From positions 1 through 57,063 of the forward strand of contig JAAUSA010000006.1 of assembly GCA_012031975.1 (NCBI GenBank): a DNA stretch of 57,063 nt. Reading direction: 5' to 3'. Below the pieces are notes generated by a model. That model was given only the letters and a program-made list of their open reading frames with translations. It was not told where the DNA came from and did not search any database. Source of the stretch: Alkalinema sp. RU_4_3. GTDB taxonomy: Bacteria > Cyanobacteriota > Cyanobacteriia > Leptolyngbyales > Leptolyngbyaceae. A program made the translations under genes and the position numbers. Below, piece by piece: positions 8,786 to 20,089 of this stretch (its first letter is position 1; every line of letters starts with the position of its first letter).

Positions 8786-10215
8786 ATGCCCGATCTAATT
8801 CTATTTTGGCACCGTCGCGACCTCCGCCTAGCCGACAACACGGGACTCGCCATGGCCCGATCGCGCACCCCAAAAGTAGTCGGCCTCTTCTGCCTAGACC
8901 CGGCTATTCTAAACCGCGACGATATCGCCGATGCTCGTATGGACTATATGCTGGGGTGTTTAAAACATCTCCAGCAACGCTATATAGAATCAGGTAGCGA
9001 ACTCCTCATACTACAGGCCGATCCCACAGAAGCGATTCCCAAACTCGCCAAACAACTCAATGCCAACGCCGTCTATTGGAATTGGGATGTCGAACCCTAC
9101 GCGCAGATTCGTGATAACAAAACAATTAAAGCCCTAAACAGCATCGGCATCGAAGTCCACACCGAATGGGATCAGCTTTTGCACACACCCAGGGACATCG
9201 TCTCCAAAGCAAAGAGCGAACCCTACACCGTATACGGCCCCTTCTGGAAAAACTGGATCACAAAACCAAAACACAATCCCTATCCGGAGTTCGCAGGTGC
9301 CCAAGGGTTGAATGCCGCAGAAAAAGAGCTAGCCAAAAACGCCGGAGCGATCGCCCTCCCCCGTCTCCAGGACCTCGGCTACATTTGGGATAGAGAACAA
9401 ATCCTGGAACCCGGAGAACTGGCCGCAAAGAAACGCCTAGAGGTGTTTGTCAAAACCTCTATCGAAGCCTACGACGATCAGCGTAACTTTCCCGCCGTAT
9501 CCGGTACCTCCACCCTCAGCCCGGCCTTGAAATTTGGGGCGATCGGTATCCGCAACGTCTGGGCCGCTGCCTCGAACGCCATGAAAAAAGCTGAAACCGT
9601 CGAACCCCAAATCGGCATCCGCACCTGGCAGCAGGAATTGGCCTGGCGTGAATTCTATCAGCACGTCATGTATCACTTTCCCAGCCTCGCCGATGGCCCC
9701 TACCGCGACGCCTTCAAAGCCTTTCCCTGGGAAACCAACGAAACCCATTTCCAGGCCTGGTGCGAGGGCAAAACAGGCTACCCGATCGTCGATGCCGCCA
9801 TGCGCCAGCTCAACGAAACGGGCTGGATGCACAACCGCTGTCGGATGATCGTCGCCAGCTTCCTCACCAAGGATCTCATCCTCGACTGGCGGCAGGGCGA
9901 AAAGTACTTCATGCAGCGCCTCGTAGACGGCGACCTATCGGCCAACAATGGTGGCTGGCAATGGAGCGCCTCCAGCGGCATGGACCCCAAACCCCTCCGA
10001 ATATTCAACCCCGCCAGCCAGGCCCAAAAGTTCGATGCCCAGGCCGAATACATCCGCCACTGGGTGCCAGAACTGCGCCGCGTTGAGACCAAAGCCCTGA
10101 TCTCTGGGGCGATCGAACCCTCGGATCGCCCCACCTACCCAAGACCCATCGTCGATCACAGCATTCAGCAGCGCAAATTCAAGAACGCTACGCTGCCCAA
10201 AAGGCCGAGGTCTAA
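8786..10215 (+). CDS. phr: Deoxyribodipyrimidine photolyase (class I CPD photolyase/cryptochrome family), frameshift at the extreme 3' end
   Basis: Repairs UV-induced pyrimidine dimers using light; FAD cofactor plus an antenna pigment. The N-terminal Rossmann domain begins [19 protein letters not shown]. The FAD-binding domain shows [55 protein letters not shown] and [12 protein letters not shown], the classic FAD and substrate contacts. After RKFK the frame as given runs on into antisense sequence of the next gene. Adding one base near 10185 instead yields RYAAQKAEV and a stop at 10213-10215, giving 476 aa, normal for the family. I annotate this shorter end. It is tail-to-tail with a CheW-like gene ending at 10217. 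Confidence 0.92.
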
Positions 10216-10216
10216 A

Positions 10217-10665
10217 CTACGCCAACTCCAACAGCCGCTCCGGCTCGATCAAAACACCGTCTCCGTAGACTTCACCATGGCCAACGAGAAAATATGGCTC
10301 GCCATATCCAAATTATACAACCGTCGATATTCCGTCGAAATCGGCCGAAGCGCTGTCTCCGCCACCGTTGTAATCGTGGGCAAAGCCGCCATCGGCAGGG
10401 CAAAATTCTTATAGGGCATTTGGATTAAGGCAATATGCGTCTCAGGCTCAGGATTCGCTTCGCCATACATCCATTCATAGAGACGAATCACCGTCGCATC
10501 ATAATCATCAATCCGAACGCGATCGCCATCATTATTAAGATCGATCTCCAAATCCTTTGTCCTGGCGACCTTTCGTACACTATCCATCGGCAGCGCCAGG
10601 GAAAAGTTCTTGAACGGAGCCACCAAAATACGCAGGGTCGTTGTTGTGGTAGAAGTAGTTGTCAT
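10217..10665 (-). CDS. CheW-like domain protein, frameshift near the C-terminus
   Basis: A small protein of about 149 aa beginning [20 protein letters not shown], after which two parallel beta-barrel halves can be seen ([16 protein letters not shown] and [15 protein letters not shown]). The tail reads [14 protein letters not shown], and adding one T near 10245 continues it as [12 protein letters not shown] and stop, the usual end of a CheW domain. I chose ATG 10665 over an upstream ATG (10698) because the family-like region starts there. It lies 55 bp downstream of the cheA-like gene and probably belongs to the same taxis operon, as an extra coupling or scaffold protein. CheW assignment is by pattern; sequence identity to the other CheW here is low. 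Confidence 0.55.
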
Positions 10666-10720
10666 AACAGGGTGTAGTAAAAGAACCGAACACATCAAAC
10701 ACTCAACGTATCAAACCAAT

Positions 10721-13700
10721 CTAATCAACCGCCACCATCAGCGCCTCCTCTAATTCACCCCCCCGCCGGAACATTTGAAAGCGCTCCGTCAAGCAGCTCT
10801 CCAGGGTCTTGACCAATTCATGCTCCATAAAGGGCTTGGTTAAATAGGTCGTCGCACCCATGTATTTGGCGATCTGACGGTGCTTCTCATTGCTTCGAGA
10901 AGTCAGCATGACGATCGGCAGCTTCTCCTTCGGATAGTTAGGACGGCAGTGGGTCAGGAACTCAAAGCCATTCATCCGAGGCATTTCAATGTCACAGAAG
11001 ACCAAGTGAATATTGGCATCCTGCTGCAACTGCTCCAGCCCTTCGCGCCCATCGCGGGCCTGAAGCACGCGGTAGCCCGACTTCTTCAGCACAGAAGACA
11101 ATGTCTGACGCGAAGTCAGCGAGTCATCAATCACCAAAATCGTCGTTTCGCCAGTCTTGGCGGGGGCCACTTCAGGGAGACCGGGCTTCGCGACCTGGGG
11201 TTTGGCCACCGGGGCAACGGGTTTTGCGGCGGGGGTTCTGTTGGTCACCGAGGACTTCTTATATTCCACCAGGGTTCTCGCATCGATCACAGGCAGCAAT
11301 GTCCCGTCACCGAGCAAGGTACAACCGTAGAGATAATCAGGGGGCGCAATGCCTCGGCCAAAGGGTTTGATCGCTAATTCTTGCTCGTACAGAATCTGGT
11401 CGGCCTGAATTGCGATAGTCTGGGAGTCTCCGGCGATCAGCAGGAGGGGAATTTTGCCGTTGGTGGGCAGGGTGAGGGCCTTGGGATGCTCGGCGATCGT
11501 CTGGGGCAACTGATAATTCTGTTGGAAAATCGACTGCGGATAGATCGGAATGAACTGTTCCTGCCAGTGGTAGAACTGCCCACCCTTGAGGGTTTGGATA
11601 TCGCCGACGGGGGCGGCCACGATCGCCACCAAACTATCCACCGCCACCGCCATCAGGCGCGACTGCACGCTGAATACCAGCAGTTTGGTAATCGTCAGGG
11701 TGAGTGGTAGGCGCAGGGTAAAGGTGGTGCCTTTGCCCGCCTCCGATGTGATGCTGATGTTGCCCTTCAGGCCCCGCACCTGGGTACGGACAGCGTCTAA
11801 GCCCACGCCGCGACCGGACAGCTCACTGACTTTATCCGCCGTGGAGAACCCAGGGGAGAACATCAGGTCGTAGATCTGTTCTTCGTTCAGCAGCTTTGCC
11901 TCATCCGCCGTGACGATGCCCTTTTGGATCGCCTTGGCGCGAATTTTTCCAGGTTGATGCCGCGACCGTCGTCGCTGACTTCGATGTAGATTTGGCTGCT
12001 TCGGTGGTAGGCGCGGATTTCGATTGTGGCCTGTTCCGGCTTATTCTGGGCGAGTCTATCGACCGTCGCCTCAATCCCATGGTCAAACCCATTGCGCACC
12101 AAATGCACCAGGGGATCGAACAGTTTCTCCAACATGGCCTTGTCCACCAAGGTGTTGGTTCCGCTGAGTTTGATGGTGGTGGGTTTGTTGTATTTGCTCG
12201 ATAGGTCGCGGATCATCCGGGGGAAACGCTGGAGGACATCTCCGATCGGAATCATGCGTGCCCAGAGCAAGTCGTTTCGGACCTGTTTGAGGGTTTGTTG
12301 CTTGTGGCGCTGGATTTTTTGGGACTGTTGGGCCAAGAGGGTGATGTCGCGCATCGCTTCGCTGAGCTGGGCGATCTCGTCCACGGCTTCCTGGATCATC
12401 AGGTCGAAGTCGTTGTAGGCATCCATCTGCAGGGGATCGAAGTCTGCCCCCGGCATTAATACAGGGTTGTCCCAGTCCTGGCCAGCCCCCGATGGTGACG
12501 CTTTTGTGCCCTGCATGCGGGCGCGATCGGTTTGGCTCGTGTCCATTAAGCCCTGCAGCTGCTTGGTCACTTTCTCAAATCGGCCAAATCGCAGCAATGC
12601 ACTGCCGAGCACCGACTGAATTTGCTGACTCTGCATCAGCGCACTATTTTCCTGGGTGACCAATTCACCGATCAGGTTATTGAGCCGATCGAGTCGGCCC
12701 AGGTCCACCCGAATGGTGTTGGAGAAGGCCGGGGTATTGGCCGAATTGGCTGCAGGCGCCGATCGCCTGGTTTTATTTTTGGTGGCTGTGCCATCGGGGG
12801 CCGTTTCGATCGAGGTCTTGCTGCCACCCATGTCAAGTTCCACCGATCCCCCTAATTCGGTTGGAGCAGGCTCAGCCGGAGTGGTTTCGGGCGCTGGGAG
12901 ACTGGTTTGCAGGGCGGTTTCGACTTGGAAGGCGGTGTCTTCCTCAAAGATTAGGGGCGTCAGAGGGGGAAGAATCGTCGCTGCTGGCTGATTGGGGATC
13001 GCCTGGGAGGGTGTAGTAGGCCGCTCGATCACCTGGACAGTGGTGTCCTCTTCATCAATGAGGGAGGCCATCCGTCCCTGGATGGTGGTGTCCTCTTCCT
13101 CAATCAGCGCCCCTGTCTCGATCGCAAAGCCCTTCTCTTCTACCGCTGCGGTTTGATCAGCTTCACCGAGGCTATTCCAGGTGAAGAATCTGGCGGGCGG
13201 CTCGGCATTTTCAGGGGTTTCGGCCACCGCTGGGCTGGCGTCTAGGCTATCTGCGCTGACGGGGGTAATGGTTGAGAAGATATCCCAACCGGCATCGTCG
13301 GCACCATTGTCAAAGCTGTTTTCAACGGCGTCATCAGCGCTGTTTTCAGAGATGTTTTCAGCAGGGTCTTCAACGGGTTCAACGTTATCCGCTGCCAAGG
13401 GGGCTTCACGTTCCACAGATAATGCCGTGACGGCTTCAGGTTCAGCTTCTTCCCCAAAGGACCAGCCTAGGTCCTCGTCGCTATCTGCCAGGGCCTCACT
13501 GGTTGGGGTGATCGCTACGCTACCCATCCCCTCGCCGTCAAACTGGTCTCTCAAATCATTGAAGACCGAGAAATCATCGTCGGTGAAGGCAATGGATTCT
13601 TCGAAATTAGCAGCGGGTTCCGGGGCGGGCGGCGAGAAGGTCGGGATCACCGACTCCTGCGGCATATCTGCCTCGATCGCTGCTTCAAAGGCAGCGGGCA

Positions 13701-14891
13701 ACTGATCGAGTTCATCACTAAACAAATCCATGGAACTAGAGAAGCTAGTATCCACTGCCAGATCATTAGCAACATCACCAGTCCCCAGGGCCTCTAAATC
13801 AAACCCACTGTCACCGATCGCTGCGTCAGGCTCCTCTGCAAATAGATCGAACAGCGCATTGGCCACGGGTGAGGTTTTGAGGGGGATCGTTTCGATGGCC
13901 AGGGGTTCAGCGGCTGGCGGGGTCGCATCGAAACTGTCAAACAGATTTTCTTCCAGCGCCTGGGGTTCTGCCGCCACAGGTGCTGCATCAATGACAAACG
14001 CGCTGAAGCTATCTTCGTCCTCATCATCGGAGAAGAAGTCCATCAGGGCTGTGTTGTCTAGGGCCGCCGGGGCCGCTGTCGGTTGGATCGCGGTGGTGCC
14101 CGCGCCCGGTTTTGTCCAGGCGAGTAGTGCTTCGCTCGGACTGCCCCCGGTGCCCCGCTCTCCAGCGAGCACGGCAATTTGGGAGGCTTTGAAATTATCG
14201 TAGGCCAGTTGACCGATGGTTTGGCTTCCTGGGGATAGAGTTCTAGGGCATCCTGGGTGGCCTTGGCGATCGCCACAAATCCCGTGAAATTCACCAATTC
14301 ACCCACGCCTAAAAAGACCTGGGCTTGGGCGCGCAGTTCGCCTGCAACCTCTGGGTGGGAGGGGTTTTCTAACACATTGGCGATGCGGACCAGGCCCTCT
14401 TCGATGTCGCCCATGAAGATGACTTGGACAATGTCCACCCCAAGTTCGGCGGCAGTGGGCAATTCATTATTGGCTTCCATGGCATCGCCGAGGCGTTCCA
14501 CCAGTCTTTCGTAGACGGGCTGGAATTTTTCGACCCAGGGTTCACCGTCATTGGTGCCCGTTTCGATCTGCTGCATCAGCGGATTGCGCAGGCAGTCATA
14601 GCCTTCGAGGAGCAGTTCTTCCAGCTCCATATCGACCAAGACATCGTCCTGGTAGAGTGCCCGTAGGACATCTTCTAGCTGGTGGGCGATCACTTGAATC
14701 GAATCCATGCCGCCAATGCTGGCCGCGCCCCCCTTAATTGAGTGAGCTGCCCGCATCAATGTATGAATTTGGGGGACACTGTGGTCTTCGCGTAGTTTTA
14801 GCAAGCCCTCTTCCAGGGCCTGCAAAAACTCCACCGATTCTTGGATGAAGAACTGATAGGCTTGGTCACGAATTTCAGGAGAACTCAGCAT
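10721..14891 (-). CDS. Hybrid chemotaxis histidine kinase CheA (PilL/PixL type), two frameshifts
   Basis: The kinase of a type IV pilus taxis pathway, about 1390 aa when two single-base losses are restored (near 14215, an A run in GCCAAAC, and near 11950, an A run in GGAAAAATT). Order: N-terminal HPt with phospho-acceptor His in AAHSIKGGAASIGG (about residue 48); a long acidic, Asp/Ala-rich linker (about residues 280-700); dimerisation helix starting IRVDLGRLDRLNNLIGELV; HATPase N-box LVHLVRNGFDHGIE, DDGRGI and SGRGVGLDAV; a CheW domain; and a C-terminal receiver TTILVIDDSLTSRQ with phospho-Asp in VFCDIEMPRM and Lys in YLTKPF. Gene order matches pixG-H-I-J-L and pilG-H-I-J-L of Synechocystis. 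Which of the two it is cannot be settled from order alone. Confidence 0.92.
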
Positions 14892-15036
14892 GGGCGGTAG
14901 ATGGTAGATCTGAAGGGATATTCAGTCTGAGGTAGGGGGGCTCGGGGGGAGGGGCGATCGCGTATGGAGGGGCGATCGGGCGTAAATGCTGTTTGGGGTT
15001 TAGTGGTGGTTTTGAATCGATCGTTCTGGGTTGAGA

Positions 15037-15063
15037 TAGGGGGCGCGGGATGCGCGCCCCTAC
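15037..15063. repeat. Short GC-rich palindrome, family copy 1
   Basis: GGGGCGC...GCGCCCC stem followed by TACC, between the end of the receptor gene and the start of cheA. Related palindromes occur at 34574-34592, 34743-34761 and 53227-53245. It may end or attenuate transcription between the two genes. Confidence 0.5.
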
Positions 15064-15089
15064 CAGAGATCGGATACCAAACCCGGATT

Positions 15090-18000
15090 CTATTTGACCT
15101 TAAACTGTGCGACGCTGACCTGGAGCGTTTGGGCCACCTTCAGCAGTTCGCCGAAGGAGTCTGCCACGCTTTCGGACTGTTCTGCGGTGGTGGTCACGTT
15201 GGCGGCCACTTGACGCATGGTCTGGGTCACGGTGGAGGAGGTTTCGGTCTGGGCGGCGGCGGCCAGGGAGATCTCTCGGACCAGGTCGTTAATCTGGAGC
15301 GAAACGTTGTTGATTTGACCCAATTGCTGGCGGGTTTCTTCCACCAGTTTTGTACCTTCGACCACCTGCTCCGTACCTGCTTCCATGGCCGAGGCCACCT
15401 CACTGGTCTGGAGCTGGATTTCTTCCACCAACTGTTCGATTTCCGCTGTTGCAGCAGCGGACTGCTGGGCCAGCGATCGCACCTCTTCCGCAACCACCGC
15501 GAAGCCTCGGCCTTCTTCTCCGGCTCGGGATGCTTCAATGGCCGCGTTTAGTGCGAGCAGGTTGGTCTGGGCGGCGAAGTCACTAATTAGGCTGACCACC
15601 TTGGAAATCTTCTGGGAAGCTTCCCCGAGGCGTTTCACTTTCTTAGAGGTTTCAGACACCGTTTCGCGGATGGTGGAGATCCCTGCCACAGTACGGTTCA
15701 TCGCCTGGTCTCCGGCCTCTAGGGTACGGGCCGCGATCTGCACGCCCTGTTCGGCCTGTTGGGCGCGTCTTGCCACACCCTGAATCGATTCCATCATCGA
15801 GTCGATGTCTTCCAACACGCCGCCAATGGAGGTGGCCTGGCGCTTGGATTCAACGGATAGGGCCGAGACCGCTGCTTCGTTGTCCGTGGCGGTGGTGGCC
15901 ACGGAGGAGGAGGCGGACTGCACATCTCCCACAATCTGTCGTAGGGCTCGGATAATCGCGTTGTAGGAGTCAGCGATCGTACCCACTTCGTCCGGTGTCA
16001 CCGTGGCTCGAATGGTCAGGTCCCCTTTACTAACGGGGTCCACTTCCATCAGCAGTTCCAGGGCTCGCTTCTGGAGGAATTCCTTTGCGGCCTTCTGTTC
16101 GTCGGCGCGTCCATCGGCTTCTTCGCGGGCTTCGATGCGGGCTTTCTCGGTGTATTCCAAGAGGTAGGCCTGGTCAAGGGCGTAGCCCAACTGGGTGGAG
16201 AGCTGACGGACCAAGTCGATTTCCTCAGTGGACCAGTGACGGGCCTTGGTGCATTGGTGGATGCAGAAGAGCCCGATCAGGTTCTGATCTTGGATAATCG
16301 GTGCGATGATGCTGGCATTGATTTGGCAGTCCTCCAGCATTTTGCGATGGCAGTCGCTGATGTTGGCGGTGTAGATGTCATCGATCGCCCGCACAGCCCC
16401 CGGCTGATAGCGCTCCAGCATGTCGGTGGTGCAGCCATCCTCGAATTCCCGGCCCGTGAGCACCTTGATGCCCTTGGTGAAGGATTCTGCTTCGATCGTG
16501 CCCTTGTTATAGACCCCATCGGCGAACATATAGGCCACAACGCGCTCCGCTTGCATGGCCAGGCGGGTTCCGTCGGTGATCACCTGGAGGATTTCACCCG
16601 TTGTACCTGCCTGACGGGCTTCGGTAATCAGGTTGTTAATCAACTGAGCATTTTGACGCGATTGTTCCGTATAGGAGAGCAGGTCCGCTTGGTCTAGGGC
16701 AAAGCCTACCTGGGCGGACAGACGACCGATCAAATCGACTTCTTCCTTGGTCCAGTTGCGGGGACCGGAGCATTGGTGGGCGCAGAGCAGGCCGACGAAT
16801 TTATCGCTTTGGAAAATTGGTGCGACTACACTGGCGGCAATTTGGAAGCCGGAGAGCATGTTGCGGTGGCATTCGCTGATTTCGACGTTGCGAATATCAT
16901 TAATCACGCGGGGTTGGCCGCCCTTGTAGCGATTTTCGATTTCGGTGGAGCAACCATCTTCGATTTCCTTGCCCATCAAGGAAGTGAACTTACCTTGGAC
17001 GGATTCAGCCTGAATCTTGCCTTTGCTGTAGCTGCTGTCGAAGAAGTAGGCGACGACGCGATCTCCAGCCACCGCTGTCCGTAGACCCTGGACCGCCGTA
17101 CTGAGAATGTCCTCCCGCTTAAGCGATTGACGCATGACGGAGACCACCTGGGATAGGGCCTGGGCCGACTGGGCCTGGCGCCGCTGCTGGTTGGTGGTTT
17201 CGTTCTGGTCGATCGCAATACCCACTCGGCTCGCGAACTGGGACATGTTTTCAATTTCGTTCTGCTCCCAGATGTGGGGTGCGGCGCAGTGGTGAGCCAC
17301 GAGCAAACCATAGAGCTGACCTTGCTTGAGCACAGGGGTCACTAGGTTTGACTTAATCGCTAGGCGATGCATCAAGTCCAGGTGTTCCGGATGGAAATTG
17401 GCATTGAAGACATCGTTGGTTGGTACAATGCGGTTCTTGCGATAGGCATCGAGGAGACTTTGGGGAATGCAGGCATCTTCAATATGCTCATCCATGGCCT
17501 TCGGGAAGCCCGGCAGGACAGACTCAGCGGCAATGTAGCCACTCCAATCTTCCTTGAATTTGTAGACCACCACGCGATCGGCATTCAGTGCACTGCGGGC
17601 TTCCTTCACCGCAACGGCTAGAATGTCAGCCTCACTATTGGCCTGTTGGACCTTGGCGATCGCCTCAGAAAAGACCCCAGAACGCATCGCTGCCCGCTCC
17701 TGAACCCCAATGAACGCCTGGAGCTGACCTGCCATCTGGTTGATGTTGCTGGACAGGGCACCGAGTTCATCTTCGCTTTCGACTACCAAGCGGGTATTCA
17801 GATTACCTTGACCCAGTTCTGTCACGGCATCAGCGGCCTTAAGCAGTGGCTTCGTGGCGCGGTTGGCCAAGAATGCGGCGACAATGGCCACGATCGCCCC
17901 AGCTCCCAAACCACCCATCAGCAGTAGGTTCCGAAGAGAGTTCACCTCTTTGAAGGCTAGGGCCTCTGGCTGGGCTATAGCAATACCCCAACCAGGGTTA

Positions 18001-18862
18001 GGCATCCCGTTCAGGGCCTGGGTGACCGCGTTACCGATCATGGCAACGGCCCCGTTGTCTATCGCTCTCACATACTGTGGAGCGTCCCCAGGCTTCGATG
18101 GCGTAAGACCTTGGAACTCCTCGGTTACATTGCGGCCGATCTGTTCCTTGTTACCCACGATGAAGATTTTCCGGCGCTATCGTAGAGGTGATAGTCCCCG
18201 CCTTGGGCTTCGTAGTTTTTGAGCATGGCTTCTAGGTATTCCACGGGCATCCGCGTCCGGACGATGCCGATCGTCTTATTCGTGACCGAATCCTTAACCG
18301 GAGCTGCAAAGTGGATCGACAGCTTACCAGAAGTCTTGCTGACTTGAGGCTGGCTGATCACGGGCTTGTCGGTCTTGAGGACTTCTTGGAAATAGTCGCG
18401 ATCGGCATGGTTCCCGAGAAAGTCGCCGCTGGTCTGGACCATGACATTGCCGTTAAGTTCAAACACGGCGATGCTGTCATAGACCCCATAGGTCCGCGAA
18501 TACTGGTCCAACATCTGCTGCTTGTCCTGACGGGACATGATGTTGGCAACTTGACTATTCCTCAAAAAGGGTAGATTCGCGACGGCCTGGACATCCCCAT
18601 AGCGCTCGAACACAAAGCGGTTGACTTTATCAGTCGCTTCCGTTGCCTGAGCCTTTTGGGTGGCTTCAATTTCCTTCTTTAGGGTGTCTTGGGTGATCAG
18701 ATAGGCACCCGTTCCCACCAGGGCCAGGGGCGTTGCACCTAGGGCAATGGCGAGCAAGGTGGCTTTGGTGCGCAGGCTAAACTTGGAAAAGCCTTTGGAT
18801 CTTTTGTCAGACTGGAACGATGCGGAGGTCATGGCAGATGGATTTTCAGGATGGGTGAGCAT
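15090..18862 (-). CDS. Methyl-accepting chemotaxis receptor with three GAF domains (PilJ/PixJ type), one frameshift
   Basis: Membrane sensor feeding the CheA above, 1257 aa when one A is restored near 18167 ([12 protein letters not shown]). Order: TM1 ([20 protein letters not shown]), a periplasmic dCache-like region ([27 protein letters not shown]), TM2 ([20 protein letters not shown]), HAMP, three tandem GAF domains, a second HAMP-like segment ([20 protein letters not shown]) and the MCP signalling hairpin ([20 protein letters not shown]). GAF2 and GAF3 each keep Cys-His ([18 protein letters not shown]) where bilin-binding GAFs have their chromophore cysteine; GAF1 has Glu-His (HPEHLDLM). 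All three keep a D-x-C upstream (EDAC, EDGC, EDGC). Whether bilin is bound is unknown. The first Met at 18862 and a second at 18832 are both possible starts. Confidence 0.92.
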
Positions 18863-18937
18863 GGTGGTAGTGCCTGGGAGCGGGATGGGAAAGAGAGAAG
18901 AGAGAAGAGAGAAGAGACCGTACTGAATTAAGTCGTC

Positions 18938-19420
18938 TTAATCAAAATGTTCCTGGATTGCTGTACTATCCAAAACCAGGAAAACGTCACTGGTCTGCGG
19001 CGCTTTCCAAAGGCCCTGCAAAAACCTATGGGCAGGACTTTGGGGGTTCGAGTCAGTAATCTGGGCGCGATCGCACCAGAGCATCGCCGTCACATGGTCA
19101 ACCACCAAGCCCAAGCTGGTGTCGTGGGTGCGCATGACGATTACGCTGAGGCTGTTCGGCTGGATGGTGCCCGAATAAATCGGTGCATCCCCCAGCAAAT
19201 TACCTAGATCAACCAGCCAAAGTACCTCCCCCCGCCAGTTACAAACCCCCATCACCGAAGCGGGGGTGTCGGGAATCGGTATGACCTGGGTGGCCCCAAT
19301 GGTCAGGGCTTCCACGAGATCAGACGTGGGAAGCATTGCCCGTTGCCCAGAAGCCATGGAAAAGCTTAGGCATTGCAATGCTGTAGATGTGACTTTGGAA
19401 TTGGAAGATTTAACCGTCAT
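18938..19420 (-). CDS. CheW coupling protein (PilI/PixI)
   Basis: A 160-aa single CheW domain linking the receptor to CheA. It reads SMASGQRAMLPTSDLVEALT, then VIPIPDTPASVMGVCNWRGE followed by VLWLVDLGNLLGD, the classic CheW centre, and ends SDVFLVLDSTAIQEHF. Intact. It sits between the receptor (76 bp downstream) and the CheY gene (94 bp upstream), the third gene of the five-gene taxis operon. No unusual features. Confidence 0.9.
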   Translation of the reverse strand: MTVKSSNSKVTSTALQCLSFSMASGQRAMLPTSDLVEALTIGATQVIPIPDTPASVMGVCNWRGEVLWLVDLGNLLGDAPIYSGTIQPNSLSVIVMRTHDTSLGLVVDHVTAMLWCDRAQITDSNPQSPAHRFLQGLWKAPQTSDVFLVLDSTAIQEHFD

Positions 19421-19514
19421 GGCAACAACAAAACCAGCCTATATTAGGCCGAAGCGTTGGGACTCGTAACAAATGAATCGAGAAAAAGCGCAATGCCGAA
19501 AATTAGTCCAGGAA

Positions 19515-19880
19515 TTAACCTTTGACCAATAGCTGTACGGCCCGCAGGAGTTCCTCTTCTTTAATGGGTTTCGTAATGTAGGAAGAAGCACCTTGCTTCA
19601 TTCCCCAGAACTTATCCATTTCGCTGTCTTTCGTAGAACAGAGGACGATCGGAATACCGCTGGTGGCGGGATTGTCCTTCAGCTCGCGGCAGAGTTCAAA
19701 GCCGCTGGCCCCTGGCAAGACGACATCCATAACAATGGCGTCAGGGGTCTGGCTCTCAAGCTTGCTCTTGGCCTCTTCGCTACTGCCCACCCAAATGGTG
19801 GTGAAGCCAGCTTTTTTCAACGTACCAGTGATGATCTCCGCTTGAGTGTGCGTATCTTCTACAACAAGGATGGTTGCCAT
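19515..19880 (-). CDS. CheY-like response regulator (PilH/PixH)
   Basis: A stand-alone receiver domain of 121 aa. Start chosen at ATG 19880 (MATILVVEDTHTQAE) because the receiver fold begins there; an upstream in-frame start adds an unsupported 27 residues. Acidic pocket ED, phospho-acceptor Asp in DAIVMDVVLPGASGFEL, Thr/Ser in VLCSTKD and the conserved Lys in YITKPIKEEELL are all present. In PilG/H systems the two regulators act on the pilus motors PilB/PilT. Second gene of the operon. Confidence 0.9.
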   Translation of the reverse strand: MATILVVEDTHTQAEIITGTLKKAGFTTIWVGSSEEAKSKLESQTPDAIVMDVVLPGASGFELCRELKDNPATSGIPIVLCSTKDSEMDKFWGMKQGASSYITKPIKEEELLRAVQLLVKG

Positions 19881-20089
19881 GGGATTGAGTCTCCTAGATG
19901 GACCTGGTGGATAGTGAATCGAATCTGCAAAATAAACGAAATTCGTAACAACGGTTCTCAAGGGTTGAGAATACAGAAACGAGCTGCCCCAAATGGGAGA
20001 GTAAATTCCTATGGACTCCTACTGATTGTTCCCCAAAAATGATTCCTTGAGTATCAGCAGAAATATATAAGTCATTACCCGAATCATCT

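Noticed and set aside
13181-14203. Ser/Ala-rich open frames on the plus strand inside the cheA region
   Set aside because: Antisense to the acidic Asp/Ala linker of CheA; their simple composition mirrors that linker.
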